This document shows, piece by piece, positions 56,510-64,000 of a DNA stretch of 64,000 nucleotides. The position numbers were made by a program, and so were the translations under genes. This DNA comes from Leguminivora glycinivorella (lineage: Eukaryota > Arthropoda > Insecta > Lepidoptera > Tortricidae), in contig NC_062996.1 in the NCBI RefSeq assembly GCF_023078275.1, positions 8,742,001-8,806,000 of the forward strand. The letters are read 5' to 3'. The notes beneath the pieces are model-generated. The model ran no database searches and was not told where the DNA came from. It saw nothing but the letters and a program-made list of their open reading frames with translations. How positions within the stretch are numbered: position 1 is the stretch's first letter; each line of letters begins with the position of its first letter.

Positions 56510-56620
56510 ATAAAAAGTAAGTACAATTGGTGGATTTAATGCCACATTTTCTACCAGTCAACCACAGGGTCAAAAAGAAAGATTTGATACGTGCAGGCAT
56601 CGTGGTAGCAAACAGTTTTT
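56510..56620 (-). mobile_element. LINE 1 3'-UTR relative
   Basis: TTAATGCCACATTTTCTACC and AGTCAACCACAGGGT parallel 4365-4420 of the minus-strand LINE. Only the 3' end is present. Confidence 0.6.
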
Positions 56621-56740
56621 TATGAAATAAAACTATGACGTTTCGAACACTTTACAGCGTTCGTGGTCAACGAGTGACCGAGGAAAAATTACAATTGTAA
56701 GTTTTATTTGATGAGTAACTACTTACATAGCAGTAACCGA
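56621..56740. mobile_element. Penelope-type terminal fragment
   Basis: GAAATAAAACTATGACG, TTTCGAACACTTTACAGCG and TTTTATTTGATGAGTAACTA combine the pieces seen at 14391 and 2541. Confidence 0.5.
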
Positions 56741-56763
56741 AGACAATATCCATACTTACTATA

Positions 56764-57018
56764 ATAATATTAAAATGAATAAAGAGAATTATAAATGGGA
56801 AAGTGTGTGTCTGTTTGTTTGTCCGTCTTTCATGGCAAAACGGAGCGACGAATTGACGTGATTTTTAAAGTGGAGATAGTTGAAGGGATGGAGAGTGACA
56901 TAGGCTACTTTTTGTTCCTTTGTGACCCCCCACTTCTCGAAAATGGGGGGGTGGAAGTTTGTATGGAGCAATCCGCAATTTTCGAATTTAACGCGAGCGA
57001 AGCCACGGGCGTAAGCTA
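56764..57018. repeat. CTAG-ended dispersed repeat, copy 5
   Basis: Opposite orientation to copies 3 and 4: TAATATTAAAATGAATAAAG and GTGTCTGTTTGTTTGTCCG to GCCACGGGCGTAAGCTAG-T. Carries the G-run section. Confidence 0.75.
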
Positions 57019-57540
57019 GTTAGTTTTTTATAATTAGTTGACAAGTTTTTTTGTGTTTGTGTTATAATGGAGTATAATGAAATTGTTTGTAATTTAAAAG
57101 TGATACAGTGGAATCCAAAAAATATTTAAAAAGTTGGAGTATCATTAAGTTTTACACATTAACTTCATGACTGATTGTAAATCACTTATGAAAGCGAATT
57201 GTATACGCAAATTAAGGTCCGTCGTTTTGTAAATTAATTGAAAAAGTTCACAAAACGTAAAATATGTATTATATTTTAGAAAAACTGTTTATAGTATCAT
57301 AATTATTTCATTTAACGTGATTTGTACTATTATATAATATTCTGTGGTGATAAGTCAGAATTACTTTGTTTATCCGTAAATTTCAAGCGAATAAAATATG
57401 AAAATGGTTTTATAGCGTTAAACAGACACGTATTCGTTAATATTGACTTAGTCTAATAAAGCGTAGGTCTCAAAGGGAAACCTAGGTATTTAATTAAGAC
57501 CTAGGTATGATGTTAACATCACAAACTAATACTCTCATAT

Positions 57541-57870
57541 TTCACGTTAGTAATATATAAAATTGAAATCTCTTTACTTACATGAACATATTTACATAAT
57601 TATATAAGAAACTAAGACTAAACTTAAAAGCTAGCTAATGTCTAAAATAGGCCCTTGAGGCAATGTACCAAGGATACTGGCGATATTTCCTCGCTGTATC
57701 GTAATGCTGACACGTTGTGCGAGGAAGTTTCCAGCTCTTCGGTCACCAGTTACCTCAACCAGACGCTTCCCGATTTCTGTGAACAACTTGTTCGCGCTGG
57801 GACCCCATGGACCTAGAGTTTCTGCTTGCTTAGTTATTCTGTCATAAGTCATGTTAAATTGTACCAGATT
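57541..57870 (-). pseudogene. unidentified conserved-looking C-terminal fragment with 3' UTR
   Basis: The minus-strand frame 57852-57631 (73 codons) reads TYDRITKQAETLGPWGPSAN, LFTEIGKRLVEVTGDRRAGN, FLAQRVSITIQRGNIASILG to a stop, then a 3' UTR. It reads like real protein: balanced composition and QRGN/GDRRAG motifs that I associate with retroelement C-termini in invertebrates. I cannot name it. The upstream part is missing. Confidence 0.45.
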
Positions 57871-57939
57871 TTGCCACGGTTCATAAAAGCCTGCAGGGCT
57901 ATTGTGCTTCCAATTTTGTCACTAAACTTATCAACGTCT

Positions 57940-58640
57940 ATAAGGGTGCGTATCGATCGATATAACTTTTTTTGATATATTTTTAGTCGTTATAACGATC
58001 ATTTGATATAATTATTGAATCATATAACAACAAATAATATACTAACAAATTGTATAATTCTTATTTAATATAATGATATTTTTTTCGAAAAACATTTATT
58101 ATAACATACTTTTAGTATAATGCTTATTTCCGATAATAAATTAATTGTATAACACAAATTAATTATTTCTAAAGCACAGTTAGAATAAAAAAAATTGTAC
58201 AATAAATTAGATCCATCATTTACCAGAAAAGTAGATTAGCTTAGAACTGTGACCCCTACATACAACGCGCTGCTACCAGAAAAATAGGTTAGGTTAGGTT
58301 AGAACTGTGACCCTTGAACACATCTACTGTCAGAAAAGTAGGTTAGGTTAGGTTAGAACTGTGATCCCTTAAAAAAAGAATAAAATTAATTCATGAAATG
58401 TTTTATACTATTTGCTAGTTATATTATACTAGTCGTATATCAATAAATAGTTATACCATATAGCGGTTATTATAAATAATTGTTATACGAAATAATGATT
58501 GTACAAAATAAAAGTAGATCCTTTGTGGCTATACCAAATGTTAATTATGTCAAATGAGTGATTATATCCTTTAAAAATATACCAAATGTTGTTATATCAA
58601 ATGTTACTATACCAAAAAAAAGTTATACCAATCATTACAC
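57940..58640. repeat. AT-rich repeat with three TTAGG-bearing units
   Basis: Full of GTATAA/TTATAC words on both strands. In the middle, three units of about 55 bases (58215, 58273, 58330) share ACCAGAAAA-TAGGTTAGG and GAACTGTGACCC. (TTAGG)3 occurs in the second and third. No ORF. Confidence 0.55.
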
Positions 58641-58683
58641 ACCCCGTCTATAAGACATCTGAAAACGTCAAAACTAATATAAT

Positions 58684-58863
58684 AATACTAGCTTTTGCCC
58701 GCGGCTTCGCTCGCGTTAGAAAGAGACAAAACGTAGCCTATGTCACTTTTCATTCCTTCAAGTATCTCCACTTAAAAAATCACGATAATTCGTCGCTCCG
58801 TTGTGCCGTGAAAGACGGACAAACAAACAGATACACACACTTCCCCATTTATAATATTAGTAT
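58684..58863. repeat. CTAG-ended dispersed repeat, copy 6
   Basis: ACTAGCTTTTGCCCGCGGC to TATAATATTAGTATGG, complete. Confidence 0.75.
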
Positions 58864-58920
58864 GGAGTAACATGAAATATTAGAGTATTCGTTTGTGATG
58901 TTAACATGATAGGTCTTAAT

Positions 58921-59245
58921 CACAGATGTCATATATACCATAGATCAAGCAAACGTATCTACTTAGCGTGTCAAATGAACTCAGTGAAATCCACTGAGTT
59001 GTCCGTCTTTACTCGCAGCTTGCAGCTTTCGGGCGTCAATTTTTGTAAGTTGAAGTCAACCAAAACATAAAAAATGCCTCGTTACGTGATATTCAATTGC
59101 AACAACACAAAAATTATGAACAATCAAGAGCCTGAGACATATTTAAAATTACAGGCAAGAATCAACTTCAGTACAAAATTTGACACGCTCGGCCCCTATA
59201 CAAAATTATATGAATTTGTTTCTTCTATCTAAATTAATTTCTGTG
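58921..59245. mobile_element. hAT-like MITE, copy 2, with exact 8-bp duplication
   Basis: CACAGATGTC at the left, AATTTCTGTG at the right, GTCTTAAT on both sides (58913-58920, 59246-59253). The inverted relative of the flanks at 57480-57545 has GTCTTAAT once and no insertion. Related copies: 48012-48334, 60610-60934 (minus) and a fragment 55366-55482. Confidence 0.88.
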
Positions 59246-59560
59246 GTCTTAATTAAATAGTGTGTGTTAAGAGTGAAGTATGCTAGTGTATTATTTAGGT
59301 AAACACAGGTATTACCTACACAAATTCACGCCTATGTTCACAAAAGGGGTAGGCAGAGCACATTTAACTACTACAGTTTTAGTGTCACTCAGTTTTAAAA
59401 AAATCGAAATTGTGATAAGTTTGAGGAAAATATTAACTGTAAAACATCAGACTAAATCAAATTCGTCAATTTTTCAAGCCAGCTATGGGCATCAAGTTAA
59501 AATTTGTATGAAATTATTTTGCAATCTTGTGGATAAAATGCATTTTTTTAATGAATAGAG

Positions 59561-60461
59561 CAGGGATGTAACGGATGTGGTTTTAACGGAACCGGAAGCG
59601 GAAGCGGAAGTTTTGAATTTAGTTTAACGGAAGCAGAAGCGGAACCGGAACCAGAAGCCGAAGTTATAGATGTTAAAAACGAAATGAAAAAATACCACAT
59701 AGGTATAACATAAACCAAAACTAATTAAATTACCTAGAACTTTTAGGTGTTTACTGTTCAGCCTGTAATCAGCAGTTTGTAATCAGCCTTTAGGCCCACT
59801 TAGGTTTTAAAAACGAAAAGAAAAGTTACCTGATATTTTATCTTAAGTATATCATTCATTACAATCCAAAAATTTAAATCACCTTGAACTTTAAGATTGT
59901 TTGTTGTTTAGGTAATCACTAAAAATCACATAAGAATCCTTTTAAACCTTTATTATGCCGTAAAAGGTTTTAGAAACGAAAAGAAAACTTACTCGTAGGT
60001 AGTATAATACAATCCAAAACTAACCAGTAAAAATTATATGTGTAATTGTTAGCACACAATTAAATTTTTAAATTAAATGGAGTGATTGTAAAAGAAGTAA
60101 ACTGCATTTAATAAACAAATCTAAGGGGAGCTTCTAAGGGGATCGTAGATAAGCCCTGCACCACTGAATAGTTGTTCACTCGCTACTAACTAGGTGGACA
60201 GGACAAATATTGGCGCGCAATGGAATGAAGCGATTAATGTTTAGTATCGCAGCACGTGGCAAGCGGAGAGATGAGCGAATAATAGGTATAGACCTGTTGG
60301 TCTTTGATGTACGCCGCTCATGTCCCACCGTCGCGCTAGGTTCCGACATCCGTTATAACTTCCGTTTGAAAAATAACAGAACCGGAACAGAAGCGGATGT
60401 GTAAAACAAAACGGAAGTTCCGCAGTAACGGAAGCAGAAGCAGAACTCCGTTACATCCCTG
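59561..60461. mobile_element. 901-bp hAT-type non-autonomous element
   Basis: Ends CAGGGATGTAACGGA and TCCGTTACATCCCTG are perfect inverted repeats; GAATAGAG flanks it on both sides (59553-59560, 60462-60469), the 8-bp duplication of hAT transposons. Subterminal GGAACCGGAAGCGGAAGC repeats face inward at both ends and may be transposase-binding sites. No transposase. It interrupts an AAGGGGG-family copy. Confidence 0.9.
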
Positions 60462-60609
60462 GAATAGAGGGCTAGCTTTTACCAGATTGTATGTTGAAAA
60501 CGTCATTATTAGTGTGACGTTCAAAATAATAACATCGGCGAGGCGATTAAAATCATTGCCAACCACAGAATTAGATTTAGATTTAGGGTCAATCACTGGC
60601 CAGTTTATA

Positions 60610-60934
60610 ATAAAAAAAAAAAAAAAGATAGAAGAAACGAGTTCATTTATTTGTATGGCGGCCGAGCGTGTCAGATTTTGTACTGAAGTTGTTACTTGCC
60701 TGTGATTTTAAATATGTCTCAGGCCCTTGAGTGTTGATAAGTTATTATGTTGTTGCAATTAAATATCATGTAACGAGGCATTTTTAATGTTTTTGTTGAC
60801 TTCAACTTACAAAAATTGACGCCCGAAAGCTGCAAGCTGCGATTAAAGACAGACAACTCAGTGGATTTCACTGAGTTCATTTGACACGCTAAGTAGATAC
60901 GTTTGCTTGATCTATGGTTTATATGACATCTGTG
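60610..60934. mobile_element. hAT-like MITE, copy 3, reversed
   Basis: Reverse copy of 58921-59245 ending GACATCTGTG at 60934. The left end has been replaced by an A-rich run (60608-60624). Confidence 0.7.
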
Positions 60935-61030
60935 TTGCCAACTTACCGTGGACTGACTCTTTGTATCCACATTTTTTTATTACCATCTATCCATCCATCC
61001 ATCTCCATCCATCCACCTATCTATTATCTT

Positions 61031-61290
61031 GACGACCGGTCTGGCTCAGTCGGTAGTGACCCTGCCTGCTAAGCCGCGGTCCTGGGTTCGAATCCCGGTA
61101 AGGGCATTTATTTGTGTGATGAGCACAGATATTTGTTCCTGAGTCATGGATGTTTTCTATGTATATAAGTATGTATTTATCTATTTAGGTATGTATATCG
61201 TCGCATAGAACCCATAGTACAAGCTTCGCTTAGTTTGGGGCTAAGTCGATCTGTGTAAGGTGTCCCCAATATTTATTTATTTATTTTATC
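61031..61290 (+). mobile_element. SINE A, reference-quality copy
   Basis: Complete and uninterrupted: GGTCTGGCTCAGTCGG A box, GGTTCGAATCCC B box, body, then CCCCAATATTTATTTATTTA. Confidence 0.88.
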
Positions 61291-61520
61291 AATAAGGAAT
61301 GATAACGACGCAAGGAGGATGATGATGTATCAATAAGGAAAAAAGTGACTAAGTAAAGATCTACCCACACACCTTTTAAAAATAACAACTTTTCCTCGTC
61401 GACTGAAAAAACTGACTCATATTTAATGTGACGTTATCAACAAAAAGGTACCATTATTGCTTACGTAGTTTTACATAAGGACACTCTAAACAGGTAGGTA
61501 ATTCTTATAAAGATACGGTT

Positions 61521-62100
61521 GAAATAAATTAATAAATATTATAGGACATTCTTACACAGATTGATTAAGTCCCACGGCAAGCTCAAGAAGGCTTGTGTTG
61601 TGGGTACTCAGACAACGATATATACACCGTGTTTTTTTTGTTTTCCGTTAAATTCGACACGTCGTTGGGTTCATTGTCAGGAACCAGCCTGTACATCACT
61701 TTTAGTTAAATTCGCAAAAAAAAAATTTTTATCATTTTCATACATAATAAATTATTTTATTAGTGTGAGAGAGAGAATCTTAAGAATAACATTCAAGTTA
61801 GTGTCAAGTGATTGACAGCACAATGTCAAAAAAAATAACATTAGGAATTGGTGAAGGCTGTGACACACGTGTTCAGCAATTATCTTTATTTAATAACTTG
61901 ATAACCGCAAGAATTAAGACGCTAGTTTCTTAGATAAATTAATTGTATTTGATGTAATAAATCTTCCCTTAAAGTTAACGGATTTTATACACTTAAAAAC
62001 ATCCATGACTCAGGAACAAATATCTGTGTTCATCACACAAATAAATGCCCTTACCTAGATTCGAACCCAGGACTGCACCGCAAGGCCAAATCGATCATCT
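61521..62100 (-). mobile_element. SINE A copy split by MITE
   Basis: Tail and 3' half 61521-61623, head 61986-62100 (B box GGTTCGAATCTAGG rc). The A-box end is degraded. Confidence 0.75.
61624..61985. mobile_element. MITE with TATACACC termini
   Basis: TATACACCGTGTTTTTTTT and CCGTTAA at the left; GTTAACGGATTTTATACAC at the right. The interior CAAGTTAGTGTCAAGTGATT recurs at 63025 and 63315. It is located inside SINE A. Confidence 0.65.
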
Positions 62101-62228
62101 TTTTATCCTTATAGGATATATAGGAAGAAGCGTTGAAAATGACATGAAAAATGTATGTATTTTACATGTCGTATGATTTATTTTTCGTGTCGAACAATGT
62201 CATAAAAATACAAGTATTTTTAATTTTG

Positions 62229-62475
62229 TCTGTGTGGTGACGGGTTAAGAATTTCACCACCCCCTTTCTTCCCGTGGGTGTCGTAGAAGGCGACTGTGGG
62301 ATATGGGTTAAATTGTGGCGTAGGCGAGAGGCTGGCAACCTGTCACTGCAATGCCACAGTTTCGTTTTCTTTTAACCCCTTATTTGCCAAGAGTGGCCCT
62401 GAAGCTTTAGTAGTTTCATGTGCTCTGCCTACCCCTTTATGGGGTACAGGCATGATTGTATGTATGTATGTATGT
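62229..62475 (+). mobile_element. SINE C copy
   Basis: Nearly identical to 39241-39500, tail (TGTA)n. Confidence 0.8.
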
Positions 62476-62564
62476 TTTAATTTTCAACGCTAATAGGAAG
62501 CTACAATTATGGTACCTTTTACCAGAGGTCGTCACAAATATTTAAAGCAACGAACAGCATAATC

Positions 62565-62640
62565 CCTGGCTTGCCCGGATTCGAACCCGGGACCGTGTCT
62601 GATTGAAATATATGAACCGCTGGATTACGCTGCCTCGTGG
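62565..62640 (-). mobile_element. tRNA-like SINE head
   Basis: Reverse complement contains GGTTCGAATCCGGG with a five-base T stem; the 5' half does not fold as a tRNA. Not a functional tRNA gene. Confidence 0.45.
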
Positions 62641-62664
62641 TGTACTAATTTTATTTCTAGCTTC

Positions 62665-62822
62665 CTTGTAGAAAAAAAAACTAAATCCAAATCGAACCGA
62701 TTAACCGAGAGCTACGATGCCACAGACAGACACACACACACACAGACAGACAGACAGACAGACAGACATACAGACACGTCAAACTTATAACACCCCTTCG
62801 TTTTTGCGTCGGGGGTTAAAAA
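62665..62822. repeat. dispersed repeat with (ACAG)n tract, reversed copy
   Basis: AGACAGACACACACACAC then CAGACAGACAGACAGAC and TGCGTCGGGGGTTAAAAAG; inverse of 39775-40015. Confidence 0.65.
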
Positions 62823-62859
62823 GAGTCTCAATCTATTTAAAAGAAAATCTTAATAAATT

Positions 62860-63705
62860 ATACAGGGTGTATTTTTGATATTACCGCATAATTATTTAAA
62901 GGATTAGTACATGGGCGACCGAGCATCGCTCGGTTCTATTTTATTATAATTGTATAATCACATCTTTAGATAAAAAAAACTCTTATAGAAACAAAAAAAA
63001 ACTACCTACTAAAATTAAAGCTATGCATTCAAGTTAGTGTCAAGTGATTGACGGCACATGTCAAAACAAATAACATTGGGATGTGGTAAAGGATGTCACA
63101 CACGTGTTCAGTAATTATCTTTATTTCTTTAATAACTCGATAACCGTAAGAGTTAAGACGCTAGTTTCTTAGAGAAATTAGTTGTATTTGATCTAAAGAA
63201 CTTCCCCTTAAAGTTAAGGGAATTCCATAAAAACAGGGTATATAATCACATATTTAGATAAAAAACACTCTTATAGATACAAAAAAAAACTACCTGCTAA
63301 AATTAAAGATATGCATTCAAGTTAGTGTCAAGTGATTGACGGCACATGTCAAAACAAATAATATTGGGATGTGGTAAAGGCTGTCACTCACGTGTTCAAT
63401 AATCCATACTAATATTATAAATGGGAAAGTGTGTGTGTGTCTGTTTGTTTGTCCGAATTGTAGTGATTTTTCAAATGGAGATAGTTGAAGGGATGGAGAC
63501 TGGAGAGTGACATAGGTTACTTTTTGTCTCTTTCCAACGCAAGCGAAGCCGCGGGCAAAAGCTAGTTATTTATATTTTTTTAATAACTCGATAACCGGTA
63601 GAGTTAGCACGCTACTTTCTTCGATAAATTAATTGTATTTGATCTAAATAACCTTCCCTTAAAGTTAACGGAACTCAATAAAAACAGGGTGTATATACCT
63701 AGACT
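62860..63705. repeat. tandem copies of ACAGGGTGTAT-ended element
   Basis: Two and a half units of about 280 bases (CATTCAAGTTAGTGTCAAG at 63026 and 63315; AACTCGATAACCG at 63133 and 63584; AAAACAGGGT at 63232 and 63683). The second unit is cut by a CTAG-family repeat at 63410-63568. Homologous to 61624-61985. Confidence 0.7.
63410..63568. repeat. CTAG-ended dispersed repeat, copy 7
   Basis: ATACTAATATTATAAATGGG to GAAGCCGCGGGCAAAAGCTAG-T, inserted into the tandem element around it. Confidence 0.8.
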
Positions 63706-63903
63706 TTTAGGGCTATCCGAAACTAGTTCGAATCGTTGGCAATACTATTGATTGATCAGCTAAGTTAGTTTAGCAGTTTCCGAAGTAGTTATGCCACTTG
63801 CCCTTGGCAATAAGCTCTTCTTGTTATTATTTGGAAGTTAGGTAAGTATCAAGATTATTTTTATACGGACATGCCTACAATTGGGATTTCGTTGGTATGA
63901 GTA

Positions 63904-64000
63904 TTTTTTTTTTTATTACAGAAAACACATAACACAAATTAAGATTTAAATCTTTGCCAAACTGCACAGCAGTTTGTTGGCGAAAAGAGACACTCTTTTT
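63904..64000 (-). mobile_element. LINE 3' end running off the window
   Basis: On the minus strand AACAAACTGCTGTGCAGTTT and TTAATTTGTGTTATG lead into TGTAATAAAAAAAAAAT, a LINE-like tail. The body would lie beyond 64000. Confidence 0.45.

Larger units (their letters stand above)
56241..57145. repeat. three diverged units of about 125 bp, last one displaced
   Basis: Units at 56241-56356, 56369-56488 and 57047-57145 share TGTTTTGTTTTA-AATGGA, GTGATA and GGGAAA(A/G)GTTGGGG. The third is separated by inserted repeats (56510-57020). Confidence 0.55.

Noticed and set aside
63792..63850. Short signal-peptide-like frame (MPLALGNKLFLLLFGS) before a GTAAGT donor
   Set aside because: The frame ends in a stop immediately before the donor and no promoter signals are seen; probably chance.

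Overview
This is an eukaryotic, AT-rich, intron-scale stretch that looks like non-coding DNA from a moth or butterfly (Lepidoptera). That assignment is an inference from the repeat vocabulary I recognise: tRNA-derived SINEs, jockey-superfamily LINEs, Penelope-like fragments, very many inverted-repeat MITEs and (TGTA)n/(TCTA)n tails. I could not run any search. I see no convincing host protein-coding gene. The only host-gene hint is a TATA/initiator/first-exon-like stretch at 56092-56212. Essentially all coding sequence belongs to retroelements and is broken.

Layout. 1-2642 is a giant nearly perfect foldback (hairpin) repeat carrying a Penelope-type palindrome insertion; 2757-3350 is a 198-bp tandem repeat with the same sequence vocabulary. 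4301-8825 (minus) is an almost full-length LINE with ORF1 and a frameshifted EN-RT ORF2. 10212-13420 (plus) is a second LINE, lacking ORF1 and with two frameshifts. 13.7-25.7 kb is a mosaic of SINEs, MITEs, foldbacks and LINE 3' ends. 25765-27886 is a non-coding LTR retroelement with identical 248-bp LTRs, GTAC target duplication, primer-binding site and polypurine tract. 27893-33165 is a GC-rich tandem array of 182/158-bp units with higher-order organisation; an 8-unit relative with the same two boundary sequences lies inverted at 50015-51541. 34-41 kb is a further SINE/MITE mosaic that includes a TTAA-bounded element with a Penelope-like C-terminal fragment inside 41-bp perfect inverted repeats. 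41390-45987 is a second, larger (4.6 kb) non-coding LTR element with identical 298-bp LTRs and GTAT target duplication. 46-64 kb continues the mosaic, with two hAT-type insertions bounded by exact 8-bp duplications (58921-59245 and 59561-60461).

Nothing here forms an operon or pathway. What can be read is a nested insertion history: several elements sit inside older repeats, and a second copy of the older repeat elsewhere in the window often serves as the empty site. The best candidates for something undescribed are the GC-rich array element with conserved ends and variable copy number, the two non-coding LTR elements, and the giant foldback.
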